A DNA stretch of 64,000 nucleotides from an uncultured Carboxylicivirga sp. (GCF_963674565.1 NZ_OY771430.1:2666001-2730000); one strand, 5' to 3'; shown: positions 32,662-42,168, numbered from the stretch's first letter. Numbers and translations: made by a program. The notes: a model not told the origin generated them from the letters alone.

Positions 32662-33129
32662 TTATTTTTGACTGTTATATTCTTCATCTGTTACGGGGCC
32701 ATACCAGTTAGCTGGTCCCTCTGAAAGTCGGGTACTAATTCCCAAATGAACAAATTTCAAATCTGGACCTGCCCCATGCCAATGCACCACATCCGGTTTA
32801 ATTTCAACTACATCACCTGCTTTTAATGATCGGATTGCTCCGTCCTTTTCCTGATATCTTCCTTCGCCCGAAAGACAATAGAGAATCTGCCCACCTGGGT
32901 GCGAATGCCAATAAGTGCGACTTCCTGCAGCAAATGTGACATTATAGCTCATAGCATCGAAGTTTTCACCGTCGACAGTAAGCATCTGCACCCATGTTTC
33001 TCCGGTGAAGTTTTGGGTCACTTTCTGTCCTTTTTCAAATATCTTATTTGATGTTTGCTCTGTTTGTGAACAGCTTGTAAATAACACAAGTGAACTGATT
33101 ATAATCGAATACATTGTTATTGTTTTCAT
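32662..33129 (-). CDS. Cupin-domain lipoprotein (paralog of the 24.5 kb cupin)
   Basis: A 155-aa lipoprotein (signal SSLVLFTSCSQ, Cys20). The cupin core has the motifs TYWHSHPGGQILYCLSGEGRYQ and IKPDVVHWHGAGPDLKFVH, and the end NWYGPVTDEEYNS matches the cytosolic cupin at 24501-24896. One paralog is thus in the periplasm and the other in the cytosol. It is the first gene of a cupin-ADH operon, with the AraC-type operator pair at 33188-33223 59 bp upstream. Confidence 0.88.
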   Translation of the reverse strand: MKTITMYSIIISSLVLFTSCSQTEQTSNKIFEKGQKVTQNFTGETWVQMLTVDGENFDAMSYNVTFAAGSRTYWHSHPGGQILYCLSGEGRYQEKDGAIRSLKAGDVVEIKPDVVHWHGAGPDLKFVHLGISTRLSEGPANWYGPVTDEEYNSQK

Positions 33130-33157
33130 ATGATTTCATTAAAAAAATTGATCCATA

Positions 33158-33223
33158 CAAAAATCAGTTTTATCCTGATGATAAAACTACCCGAATTACG
33201 GAGGCTCTTACCCGAATTACAGA
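33158..33223 (-). promoter_or_regulatory. AraC-type operator pair and promoter of the cupin-ADH operon
   Basis: TACCCGAATTACGGA (33188-33202) and TACCCGAATTACAGA (33209-33223) are 21 bp apart start to start. The minus-strand -7 box GATTTTTG (33158-33165) is 22 bp from the operator. Confidence 0.75.
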
Positions 33224-33282
33224 ACTGAATAAATGTCAATAACAAAGCTATGAATCAGCAGAATCTGGATAAAATCCGGCCT

Positions 33283-34458
33283 TTAAACGGGTAATTGATC
33301 AAACACCTTTTTCATACGATTTAATCCTTCTTTTAATACAGCTCTGGGACATGCAATATTTATCCGAATAAAACCTTCACCTGCCTTACCATAGATTGTT
33401 CCTTCATTGATTTGAATATTTTCTTCCTTCAGCATTTTTACTGCCAATTCATCAGATGTTATCGGAAGTTTAGTGCAATCGATCCATAATAAATAAGTTG
33501 CTTCCAAAGGCAAAATGGATAAATGAGGTAAATGTTGCTGAAAAAAATCTTGGACAAAAAGGTAATTAGTCCATAAGTATTCTTTCAATTCATCCAACCA
33601 ATGCTCTGACTCCAAAATGGAATATGCAGCTTTTAATCCTTCTATAGCAAATGGGTTGATATCGCAAACTTCATTAATATTAATAGCTTTATCTATCTTA
33701 CTTCGGATTTCGGCACTATAAGCAAAGATGTTCGCCACCTGTAAGCCGGCCAGGTTAAATGTTTTACTGGGGGCAGTACAGGTAACTGAATTTTCCATAA
33801 ATTGCTGTCCTAAAGAAGCAAAGGGAATATGTTTATGCCCTGCATATACTAAATCACAGTGAATTTCATCAGCAATCACCAATACATCATTTCGAAAACA
33901 AATCTCACCAACTCGTTTCAGCTCCTGTTTTGTCCACACCCTACCCACCGGGTTATGAGGATTACATAAAAGCATCAGTTTAACTTCAGTATCAGATGCT
34001 TTATGTTCCAGATCTTCAAAATCGATGGAGTAGGTCCCGTTTGAATACAATAAATCATTCGAAACTATTTCACATTGATTATTTCTGATTGATGAGAAAA
34101 AGCAATTATAGACCGGCTCCTGCACCAGTACTTTATCTCCGGGAGTAGTTAATGCCAGTATGGTTGCTGATACAGCTGGTACAACCCCCGTTGTATAAAT
34201 TATCCAGTCTTTTTCAATTGCCAGAAGATGTCTTCGTCTAAACCAACTTATAACGGCTTCATAATAATCATCCGGAACCTTTGCATAGCCAAAAACACCG
34301 TGTTGTACACGTTGAGATAATGCATCAATAATTGACGGAGCTGTTTTAAAATCCATATCAGCCACCCACATTGGAATCATATCAGCTTTATTGACAGAAT
34401 CCCATTTATAGGAGTTTGTTCCTCTGCGATTAATTATTTCATCAAAATCATATGTCAT
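33283..34458 (-). CDS. PatB/MalY-type cystathionine beta-lyase (PLP aminotransferase fold I)
   Basis: A 391-aa cytosolic PLP enzyme. MTYDFDEIINRRGTNSYKWD, MIPMWVADMDFKTAPSI, LCNPHNPVGRVWTKQEL and VIADEIHCDLVYAGHKHIPFAS are diagnostic of the MalY/PatB group. K232 in APSKTFNLAGLQ is the Schiff-base lysine, and FIRINIACPRAVLKEGL ends the domain. These enzymes cleave C-S bonds of cystathionine or cysteine conjugates. It follows the DUF3737 gene by 5 bp and shares its AraC-type promoter; a role in degrading thiol conjugates would fit a detoxification regulon (inference). Confidence 0.9.
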   Translation of the reverse strand: MTYDFDEIINRRGTNSYKWDSVNKADMIPMWVADMDFKTAPSIIDALSQRVQHGVFGYAKVPDDYYEAVISWFRRRHLLAIEKDWIIYTTGVVPAVSATILALTTPGDKVLVQEPVYNCFFSSIRNNQCEIVSNDLLYSNGTYSIDFEDLEHKASDTEVKLMLLCNPHNPVGRVWTKQELKRVGEICFRNDVLVIADEIHCDLVYAGHKHIPFASLGQQFMENSVTCTAPSKTFNLAGLQVANIFAYSAEIRSKIDKAININEVCDINPFAIEGLKAAYSILESEHWLDELKEYLWTNYLFVQDFFQQHLPHLSILPLEATYLLWIDCTKLPITSDELAVKMLKEENIQINEGTIYGKAGEGFIRINIACPRAVLKEGLNRMKKVFDQLPV

Positions 34459-34463
34459 AATTA

Positions 34464-35330
34464 TCAGACATTAACTGCGTTACTAACTCTAATATTACAT
34501 TCACCCGGATTTTTACAGTTTGCATCGATAATAATTTCACCAATACTCTCAGCTGTAATTTCACCCTTACCCGGGTTTTTAACACTGGTTATGTGACTAT
34601 TAATTACTGCCTTCAGAGTGCTGTATTCAAATGCCAGATCAGCATGCTCGAGCATTAAACAATTTTCCATAACCAGATTATGCGCATAACAAAGGGGCTG
34701 TGTTCCGTTTATTTTACAATTAACCAGACGTAGATTTTTGGAATGCCAACCTAAATACTCCCCTTCAATTACAGAATCATATACAGTTACGTTTTCAGTA
34801 TTCCAGAAGGCATCTTTAGAACTAATATGAGAATTCCGAATTACGACATTTTTACAATATTGAAATGAATAATTGCCTTGTAATCGCAGGTTATCAACAG
34901 TAATATTCTCACTACTTTTAAAAATATAATCTCCGTTTTTGATCTTTGTATTTTTAACTTCAATATTTCGGCACCACCAAATACATTCAAGTGCATCAGA
35001 CAGTTCGACATTATCAAGATATAATCCATCAATTTCGCGAAACATCTTTGGAGCATCTACATGCGTTTGAACCATACGAATATCTTTTCCATACCAGATG
35101 GCAGCCCTACCCATTGGTGTAAAAAGGGAATTCTTAATGATGGTGTTTTGGTTATGCCAGAAAGGATATTTACAATCAAACACACAGCTATTAACCTTTA
35201 TAATTTCACATTCTTTTAAAGCTGATTCGCCAGGATTAAATCTTACATTATTCAATTCCACGTTTGATGAAGCAAATAAAGGTCGCTCTCCTCCAAATTC
35301 TTCGTCTTGTATCAAAACCATATTCTTCAT
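34464..35330 (-). CDS. DUF3737 right-handed beta-helix protein
   Basis: A 288-aa protein of the DUF3737 family. It is built almost entirely of short repeats with hydrophobic-N-hydrophobic rungs (KVNSCVFDCKYPFWHNQNTIIKNSLF, GLYLDNVELSDALECIWWCRNIEVKNTKIKNG, LVNCKINGTQPLCYAHNLVMENCLM), a parallel beta-helix. It starts MVLIQDEEFGGERPLFASSNVELNNVRF, the family hallmark. No signal peptide, so cytosolic. Function is unknown; the family often sits beside AraC genes and redox enzymes. First gene of the DUF3737-patB operon, divergent from araC. Confidence 0.88.
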   Translation of the reverse strand: MKNMVLIQDEEFGGERPLFASSNVELNNVRFNPGESALKECEIIKVNSCVFDCKYPFWHNQNTIIKNSLFTPMGRAAIWYGKDIRMVQTHVDAPKMFREIDGLYLDNVELSDALECIWWCRNIEVKNTKIKNGDYIFKSSENITVDNLRLQGNYSFQYCKNVVIRNSHISSKDAFWNTENVTVYDSVIEGEYLGWHSKNLRLVNCKINGTQPLCYAHNLVMENCLMLEHADLAFEYSTLKAVINSHITSVKNPGKGEITAESIGEIIIDANCKNPGECNIRVSNAVNV

Positions 35331-35353
35331 TTATTTTGAATATTTTATTGATA

Positions 35354-35419
35354 CAAAAATGAAATCTTTAACTCTGATAAAATGACCCCGATTACGGTAG
35401 TTCTTACCTTTATTACTGA
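35354..35419 (-). promoter_or_regulatory. AraC-type operator pair and promoter of the DUF3737-patB operon
   Basis: GACCCCGATTACGGT (35384-35398) and TACCTTTATTACTGA (35405-35419) start 21 bp apart. The minus-strand -7 box CATTTTTG (35354-35361) is 22 bp from the operator, as in the other two operons. Confidence 0.7.
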
Positions 35420-35457
35420 AAGAAACCTGATAACTATTACTGATAAAAGATGTAACT

Positions 35458-35540
35458 TACCCAAATTACCGTATTACCTACCCATATTACGGATTCTATT
35501 GTACGACCTGAATAACCTAACAATTAGTTCCTTACTTTTG
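35458..35540 (+). promoter_or_regulatory. Second operator pair and araC promoter
   Basis: TACCCAAATTACCGT (35458-35472) and TACCCATATTACGGA (35479-35493) start 21 bp apart. The -7 box TACTTTTG (35533-35540) matches TAnnTTTG and lies 23 bp before the araC ATG. Here the motif reads in the direction of transcription and is 39 bp from the -7 box, unlike the other three, so autoregulation of a different kind is likely. Confidence 0.65.
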
Positions 35541-35562
35541 CCTTGTCATTAATCTTTTGGAG

Positions 35563-36459
35563 ATGAGTAATATTATCAAAATAAACACGGTTACCGAATA
35601 CAATAATATGATTGGGCAGGAAACATTACACCCCCTGGTAAGTATTATTGATTTTTCAAAAATTCAGCCTTTTAGTTTCTATAAAACACAGATTAACCTT
35701 TACGCTATCTTTCTGAAGGATGTTAAATGTGGCAACATCATCTATGGAATTAATGACTATGATTACGAAGAAGGTACGTTGATTTTTATTTCACCGGGAC
35801 AAGTATACGGCATAGACAGTAACGGAGAAAAAAGGCAGGCCGCCGGAAATGCAATTGTTTTTCATCCCGATCTAATTCATGGTACATCACTGGGTAAACA
35901 TATTGATGACTACTCGTTCTTTTCATACGAAGTAAACGAAGCATTACATTTATCAACAAGAGAAAGAGCCGTAATAAATGAGTGTTTCGCCAATATTAAA
36001 TATGAGCTGGAACATGCCATTGACAGTCATAGTAAAACGCTTATCGTTTCCTATATTGAATTATTCCTAAACTATTCAAAACGCTATTACGAACGTCAGT
36101 TTATAACACGCAGCCATGTCAACAAAGATATTCTGGCTCGTTTTGAAAATGTATTGAAAGAATATTTTGCTTCTGATAAAGCCCTGGATGAAGGGTTACC
36201 TTCAGTTAAATATTGCGCCGATAAATTATTCATCTCTTCTAATTATTTAGGTGATTTGCTAAAGAAAGAAACCGGTAAATCAGCTCAGGAGCATATCCAG
36301 TTGAAGATGATTGACGTAGCAAAAGAAAAAATATTCGACACACAAAAATCAATAAGCGAGATTGCTTATGAGTTGGGGTTTAAACATCCGCAACATTTCA
36401 CTCGAATGTTTAAAAAGCAAGTTGGTATGTCGCCCAATGAGTACAGGAATATGAATTAA
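35563..36459 (+). CDS. AraC-family transcriptional regulator
   Basis: A 298-aa cytosolic regulator. The N-terminal cupin-like sensing domain includes GTLIFISPGQVYGIDSNGEKRQAAGNAIVFHPDLIHGTSLGKHI, and the C-terminal ~100 residues form the AraC double HTH (PSVKYCADKLFISSNYLGDLLKKETGKS, SISEIAYELGFKHPQHFTRMFKKQVGMSPNEYR). The start is the ATG at 35563 after TTTTGGAG; a TTG at 35557 has no support. It is divergent from DUF3737-patB and next to four copies of the 21-bp-spaced TACCCnnATTACnGA element, which recurs at two more operons. I infer that it activates these three operons. Confidence 0.9.
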   Translation: MSNIIKINTVTEYNNMIGQETLHPLVSIIDFSKIQPFSFYKTQINLYAIFLKDVKCGNIIYGINDYDYEEGTLIFISPGQVYGIDSNGEKRQAAGNAIVFHPDLIHGTSLGKHIDDYSFFSYEVNEALHLSTRERAVINECFANIKYELEHAIDSHSKTLIVSYIELFLNYSKRYYERQFITRSHVNKDILARFENVLKEYFASDKALDEGLPSVKYCADKLFISSNYLGDLLKKETGKSAQEHIQLKMIDVAKEKIFDTQKSISEIAYELGFKHPQHFTRMFKKQVGMSPNEYRNMN

Positions 36460-36937
36460 GAAGAATCTGGCAATAACTCCTTTTTAGAATAGTTTTAGCT
36501 GATTCTCTATTGTGAAATATCTGTCAACTCACTAGCGAAAATCCACTTAACAGGTAGCAAACCATAATATTGAAGCGGGTCCTTTGTCTATATAGTTGAT
36601 ATTCATTTTCTATTTACAAAATTGGGATTTTAACAATCCGAGCTTGTCGTTATAAAATTATCACCATTGTTGTGACTTAACCTGTTTAATCTTTCTATTA
36701 CTTGACCTGAGATATATTCGATTTCTAAAATATTCCTGAAGTTATGTCTTGATCATCCAAGAGTGAATCAATAGGTTCTTTTTTCAGAAATTAAATATTA
36801 TTCATTAATTCTCATACCTCATTTTACATTATAAACTTTTCAATATGAATCTGTTAAACACTTGTATTTCACATTCCAATTTCTTACTTTTTCACTACTA
36901 ACAAATTCACCTTTGCAAACCAGAAAAATGAATCGTC
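36460..36937. other. 478-bp non-coding region
   Basis: AT-rich and without coding frames, strong hairpins or copies of the AraC element. The last 60 bp should hold the promoter of the gene at 36938; CACCTTTG near 36909-36916 is a one-mismatch -7 box. Confidence 0.5.
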
Positions 36938-37375
36938 ATGAAAGCAAGAAATCTTTTATTAATCATCGGAATTGGAATATTTTTCAGTTGTCAGAATGAA
37001 AAGAAAACAGATGATCCAGAAGTATTGGAGAAAGTATTAATCACTTATTTTGATGGCATTAGAGACAAAGATCTGGCCAAAATGAATGCAGCAACAACAA
37101 CAGATTTTGTCTTATTCGAAAATGGTAAAGTTTGGAATAACGACAGCCTTTATTCTTTCTTAAATATATTACCCCCCTACGCTGCTACTTTTGACATATC
37201 GCCTATAAAAATTAGTATTGATAAAGAGATTGGAAATTTATATTATCTCAATCATATGGATATGATACTAAACGATTCAATCGAAGATAACTATGATTGG
37301 ATAGAAAGTGCCACATTTAAAAAGGTTGAAGGTGAATGGAAATTGGATTTTCTTCATTCAACTGTTAAAAAATAG
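36938..37375 (+). CDS. DUF4440/NTF2-like lipoprotein
   Basis: A 145-aa lipoprotein (signal IGIGIFFSCQ, Cys18). The remaining residues fit the NTF2-like/DUF4440 cone fold: VLEKVLITYFDGIRDKDLAKMNAATTTDFVLFENGKVWNNDSLYSFL, then strands up to WIESATFKKVEGEWKLDFLHSTV. Such proteins bind small ligands and have no shared reaction. It stands alone between a long gap and a terminator. Confidence 0.75.
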   Translation: MKARNLLLIIGIGIFFSCQNEKKTDDPEVLEKVLITYFDGIRDKDLAKMNAATTTDFVLFENGKVWNNDSLYSFLNILPPYAATFDISPIKISIDKEIGNLYYLNHMDMILNDSIEDNYDWIESATFKKVEGEWKLDFLHSTVKK

Positions 37376-37481
37376 GCGCGTAAAACCTAATTATTTTCTC
37401 AATATCTTATTTGAAAATGTTAATCAATGAAATGATTATTTATTGTGTCAATCTATTTCAAGACTAGACAATTGATAAAAC

Positions 37482-37513
37482 AAAAGAGGCTGCCTTTTTA
37501 GACAGCCTCTTTT
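37482..37513. terminator. Bidirectional terminator
   Basis: Perfect 11-bp stem AAAAGAGGCTG / CAGCCTCTTTT with a 10-nt loop, between convergent genes ending at 37375 (+) and 37538 (-). A and T tracts occur on both sides. Confidence 0.9.
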
Positions 37514-37537
37514 AATATCTTTTAGAATTTTCAGTGC

Positions 37538-40500
37538 TTATTGCACTATCACTTTTTTAACTACCTGTTCCCCATCTGATTTTACTGCTACCAGATAAAC
37601 TCCCTTTGGAAGTGAATGAGTGTAGGTCGATACAACATTTCTCTCTTTCACTATCGACACTCCTGATAAATTATAGATTGTAATATCTGACTTTGATTTG
37701 ATATTTTCGACCGTTACCTGCTGATGATCAGCAAATACTTTTACCTGTGAAACATTATCCAAATCATCTGGACTGTCAATTGAAGTAGCTAATTCTATTT
37801 GTCCTACCTCGTCACCAGACAAGATTAACCATCTCTGTTTTGTTGACGTATTGCCAATATTAAAGCTACTGGTCATGGTATAAGTTGTAGTACTTGCATA
37901 AAAACATGCAGGTGCACTTTTTGCCTCAGGACGAATAATCCAATACCCTCTTTCAGTAAGTGTTTCAACTTCTACATCTACCCTTCCCTTCATAATCTGA
38001 AAATACTCAGAGGTGGTTGGTGAAGTTCTTAAAGCTGTTCTTATACCATTAATACCGGTAGTTACATAAGTAAAATATCTTCCTGTACCCACGTTTTTAA
38101 GTGTATAATAACAATTAACCGGATTATAATCTATTTGCCAGGCTGCACTATCGTTAGCCAGTGCCTGTTCTGGTGTCATTATTCTATTGATCAATGTTCC
38201 GGTTGAAGAAGGAACGATAAAAGAGGTTAATAAACCTGTTTGTTCATCTTCACTTTTAAGATAATATTTGGTATCATCAGCAATCTCAAAACAATAAGCT
38301 GGTGTTGCAAAACCTCCGGTCGGTGGTAATCCATCTTCACCAAGAGCCTGATGAACTAATGAGTTGGCCATGTATAAGAACTCACTTCCGGTATCTTCAT
38401 TTGCACCATTAACACCATAAGGCCACATATGAGTATTATCTCCTGTCAGGTAAGCCGATGTATTATTATCTATAAATTGCATCAATTTCTTTGTTCTGTC
38501 ACCCAGCCACAGGCCACTTGAACCATTTTCTCTTAATGATGAGGAAGGTCCATACCACATACTGTGGGTACCTACACCAATGGTATGTCCCATTTCGTGC
38601 AGTGCTGTTCCTGTTTGTTGATAAGCTGAATTCGGACCGAATCTCATCCAACCTCCATAAGAAGCTTCAGCCGTAGGAGTTCCTGAACCGAAATTAACAT
38701 TCAACCAATGACCTTGAATACTGGTAAGGTTATTAAAATAATTAACAGCTGACTCCATAGCCGCCCCAATACGCTCACGATCTTCTCCTGATACATTGTC
38801 GGCCAAAGTATAACTAACGGTACCCTTAGGTAAGGTAATAACCTTTATCACATCTCCATAACCCACGGCATAACCACTTGTTAAGGCATATGCACGAACG
38901 TAATATACTGTTGAAGGCAGTAAATTTTCCATTACATATACATATCCCGAATTGGAATAGTATTTCGTACTACGATTATCCAAGATGGTTGGTTCTGGAT
39001 TTGTACTCCAGCAAAAACCATGTTCCATCAGTGTTGAAACGATCACTCCGGATATACTGCTTCTTCCAAAAATCATAGTTGAACCGCGGGCATAATTCGT
39101 ATTAGTTGTCACCGTAGGCACAGTTCCGGATGCATTGGCTAAACGATATACCCATATAGCCTTCTCCACTTCAGCAGTTGCATTATTGATCTCTTCCAGT
39201 GTTAGCGTATAATCGATCAAAACAGCACTGGCAATATCAACGGCATCCGATAACGATTCTGCATCATTACCATTACCATCTCCATACAGTTCCGTTGCTT
39301 CGTTTATTGCATCTTGCAAAGCGGTGTATGCCGACTGTGATATTTCTGCTTCTTTTATAGCAGCTTCTAACTGAGTTATAATGGCTGCCAAAGATTCCTC
39401 TGTTGCTGCCTCATCTGCTAATTCTACTTCAGCAGCAGAAATTGCAGTTGTCATATTGGTTCTTACTTCATCCTGCAATTTACCTTCTGCCAATGCATTG
39501 GCAATATCAATTTTAGATGCCAGGTATTCCTTGGTTAGGTCAATATCAAATCCTTTATAAAGTAATCTGAAATTATCACATGTAACCCAGTTACCGGTTG
39601 CATTCTCGGCTTTGTAACCTATTTCAACTTCTCCGTTAAAAACCGCAAAACTTACCGAACGATCTTTTAATGTATCAACAGCTGTTTTGTTATCTCCGGC
39701 ATAAATAAATACACCCGTTTGAGGAATAGATGAATTATTCTGGGTACTACCAGAAGCTAACTGTTGTATATTACCCGTTGCAACAGTAAGAATATATGCT
39801 CCATTTGGTAAATTGGTTAAAGTCTGACTTACATTAACATCAGGAACTTTTGATCCTCTGTCCACCCATCTTTCGATATATAAATTTCCATCTTTTCCGG
39901 TAAAAACTGTATTGGATTGTGTATACAATCCGTTGTTAACCCAGCCATCAAAATTATCCTCAAAACTATTATTAACTATATAACCCGTAAGATCCAGGGG
40001 ATTGCTAGCTGTAGCATTTAATAACTTATAATCAAAGATAGCATTCTCCAAATCTTCAACAGCCTGTTTTATTTCATCAGCAGATGTGCTTTCTAAAAAA
40101 CTTTGAGCAGTAGTTATAGCAGTCATTAACTCAACCGCTCCTTCTGCCGTTTCATCATATAATAGCTGGGCTTCATCTATTAACGATTGTAAAGCTGAAT
40201 TATCAGCTACTTCAACTACTTCGTGTAATGCAAAATTATCAAAACCAAAACGGTTGCTTAACCACCTGAAGCGGGCAACTACATATGAATAGGAAGCATT
40301 TGTGAAACACACAGTATTCTGAGTCCATGCTCCACCTCCATTAACGGTTGATGGGCCAATTAAAATTAGGGGTTCTTCTGCACTGGTTTTATTATTGGTA
40401 AGACTTATTCTAAGATAATCTTCAGTTCCAGCCTCAGCTGAGGCATCCAGATACTTCACATGATAAGATAAATAATAGGTTTTTCCAGCCTCAATACTCC

Positions 40501-40807
40501 ATCCCGTTCCAATTGAGCCAACAGAAGAAGAATTCTGGTTTGTTGTTCCAACCAGGTATTGAGAGTCATCTATACCACCTGTTTGAATTAGAGAAAAATA
40601 AGTAGATGATAACTCTGCAGCAGAAGTGGTTGCATCAGTCCATCCTGTATATCCATCCTCGAAACCAGGATTTGAAATTAAATTATCACTGGTTAACAAA
40701 TAAGTTGCATCACCATAATAGACTGTATCTCCGAGTTCTTGCGAAAACCCACTTGTTACTATTGTAACCAGGCTCAGAAGAATCAAGTAAATTCGAGATA
40801 GTTTCAT
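37538..40807 (-). CDS. Multidomain T9SS-secreted zinc metallopeptidase
   Basis: A 1089-aa secreted protein. In order: signal peptide (1-23); a carbohydrate-binding-like jelly roll (~40-195, NLISNPGFEDGYTGWTD); a FIVAR-type helical repeat (~205-262); a second jelly roll (~270-415, VNNSFEDNFDGWVNNGL); two more FIVAR-like helical repeats (~425-555); an Ig/Fn3-like domain (~560-660); a metallopeptidase domain with HEMGHTIGVGTH starting at H737; a beta-trefoil-like lectin domain (~840-1000, AYCFEIADDTKYYLKSE); and a type A T9SS C-terminal domain (ending VYLVAVKSDGEQVVKKVIVQ). It probably binds a glycan or glycoprotein and cleaves protein at or beyond the cell surface. I do not know this exact architecture from a characterised protein. 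Confidence 0.8.
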   Translation of the reverse strand: MKLSRIYLILLSLVTIVTSGFSQELGDTVYYGDATYLLTSDNLISNPGFEDGYTGWTDATTSAAELSSTYFSLIQTGGIDDSQYLVGTTNQNSSSVGSIGTGWSIEAGKTYYLSYHVKYLDASAEAGTEDYLRISLTNNKTSAEEPLILIGPSTVNGGGAWTQNTVCFTNASYSYVVARFRWLSNRFGFDNFALHEVVEVADNSALQSLIDEAQLLYDETAEGAVELMTAITTAQSFLESTSADEIKQAVEDLENAIFDYKLLNATASNPLDLTGYIVNNSFEDNFDGWVNNGLYTQSNTVFTGKDGNLYIERWVDRGSKVPDVNVSQTLTNLPNGAYILTVATGNIQQLASGSTQNNSSIPQTGVFIYAGDNKTAVDTLKDRSVSFAVFNGEVEIGYKAENATGNWVTCDNFRLLYKGFDIDLTKEYLASKIDIANALAEGKLQDEVRTNMTTAISAAEVELADEAATEESLAAIITQLEAAIKEAEISQSAYTALQDAINEATELYGDGNGNDAESLSDAVDIASAVLIDYTLTLEEINNATAEVEKAIWVYRLANASGTVPTVTTNTNYARGSTMIFGRSSISGVIVSTLMEHGFCWSTNPEPTILDNRSTKYYSNSGYVYVMENLLPSTVYYVRAYALTSGYAVGYGDVIKVITLPKGTVSYTLADNVSGEDRERIGAAMESAVNYFNNLTSIQGHWLNVNFGSGTPTAEASYGGWMRFGPNSAYQQTGTALHEMGHTIGVGTHSMWYGPSSSLRENGSSGLWLGDRTKKLMQFIDNNTSAYLTGDNTHMWPYGVNGANEDTGSEFLYMANSLVHQALGEDGLPPTGGFATPAYCFEIADDTKYYLKSEDEQTGLLTSFIVPSSTGTLINRIMTPEQALANDSAAWQIDYNPVNCYYTLKNVGTGRYFTYVTTGINGIRTALRTSPTTSEYFQIMKGRVDVEVETLTERGYWIIRPEAKSAPACFYASTTTYTMTSSFNIGNTSTKQRWLILSGDEVGQIELATSIDSPDDLDNVSQVKVFADHQQVTVENIKSKSDITIYNLSGVSIVKERNVVSTYTHSLPKGVYLVAVKSDGEQVVKKVIVQ

Positions 40808-41250
40808 AAAATTCTAATGTTAATTATATAAATTCCATGGCACTGCTTCCATAACGTTTAGGCGAATAATCAACAGTACCATTTAAAATATGCTTTTATC
40901 AATCAAATGCTATCAACCGATAACTTTTTAATTCATCATTACAAACTAAATAAAAGTGCCTAGCAAAATGTGTAATATTTTCGAAGAACATTAGTCCATA
41001 TTAATAAAAAAGCACAATTTTATATTTACAGAATTAGACGAATTACCTATCTATCAACCAATAAAGCTGAAAGTCCACTTTTATGCTTTATACAAAGTTT
41101 GAAAATGGATCGATAACTATTTCAAGTTAAAATATTATTGTTCTGAACCATTTTAATGGTTAATCATTTATACCTTTCAAAGGTTGTTTGAAACAAAACA
41201 GTTAAGATTAACTATTCAATATTGGTAAACACAAGAAACATTTATTCAGA
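40808..41250. other. 443-bp non-coding region between divergent genes
   Basis: AT-rich and without frames. It must hold the promoters of the T9SS metallopeptidase (-) and sfsA (+), but no clear TAnnTTTG box is seen for either. A 16-bp dyad AACCATT-TT-AATGGTT occurs at 41146-41161, about 90 bp before sfsA. Confidence 0.5.
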
Positions 41251-41943
41251 ATGAAATTTGAAACTCCGCTTATTCATGGACGACTTATTAAACGCTACAA
41301 AAGATTTCTTTCCGACATATTACTGGATAATGGAGAGATTGTGGTAGCCCATTGCACCAATAGCGGTTCTATGAAAACCTGTTTGGAAGAAAATGCAGAA
41401 GTATATCTCTCTCCGGCCAAAGATCCTAAACGCAAAACACGTTACACCTGGGAAATGATTAAAATAAATAATCAATGGGTAGGAATAAACACTTTGCATC
41501 CCAACCAAATTGCATTTGAAGCGATTAAAAACAATGAAATTCCGGAAATAAGTAATTATGAGCATGTTCAAAGAGAGGTAAAAGTGGGTAACAGCCGTAT
41601 TGATATAATGGCTCAAAGAAAAGATGAAACATGCTTTATTGAAGTGAAGAATGTAACCATGAAAGTTGACAATAATGCTTTATTTCCGGATGCTGTAACA
41701 ACCCGTGGCAAAAAGCATTTGAACGAACTTATGCAACTTAAGAAAGAAGGATTAAGAACTGTGATGCTGTTTATAATTCAGCGCATGGACGTGGAAGTCT
41801 TTGGGCCGGCTGAAGCTATCGATCCTGAATATGCTCAAACATTGCGACTGGCTTATGAAAAAGGAGTTGAAATCATCCCGTTACAGGTTAGAGTATCACC
41901 TACCGAAATTCGCATTGAAAAGAAACTTCCCTTCCATCTGTAA
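41251..41943 (+). CDS. sfsA: DNA/RNA nuclease SfsA
   Basis: A 230-aa protein with the full SfsA layout: FETPLIHGRLIKRYKRFLSDILLDNGEIVVAHCTNSGSM, TWEMIKINNQWVGINTLHPNQIAFEAI, and the PD-(D/E)xK nuclease core SRIDIMAQRKDETCFIEVKNVTM with D and E-x-K metal ligands. FPDAVTTRGKKHLNEL is also diagnostic. The family was named for sugar fermentation stimulation in E. coli and carries nuclease residues. Isolated gene. Confidence 0.93.
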   Translation: MKFETPLIHGRLIKRYKRFLSDILLDNGEIVVAHCTNSGSMKTCLEENAEVYLSPAKDPKRKTRYTWEMIKINNQWVGINTLHPNQIAFEAIKNNEIPEISNYEHVQREVKVGNSRIDIMAQRKDETCFIEVKNVTMKVDNNALFPDAVTTRGKKHLNELMQLKKEGLRTVMLFIIQRMDVEVFGPAEAIDPEYAQTLRLAYEKGVEIIPLQVRVSPTEIRIEKKLPFHL

Positions 41944-42168
41944 CACTCAATATAGTTAATAATCAAAACATCATTCTTAATTCTAAAGTTCTATTATAAT
42001 AACTCACAATTTCAATTATTAGCATTTAATTATCAAACATTTAATAAAACAAAAACACAAATAGAATCAATCTAAATTAAATACAGTAGGTACTTTTAAG
42101 TTTATCAGCATTGAAACATATTGTTTTTCTTTTTTATATTTAAGTTGAAAACTAAAAAACCTACCTCA

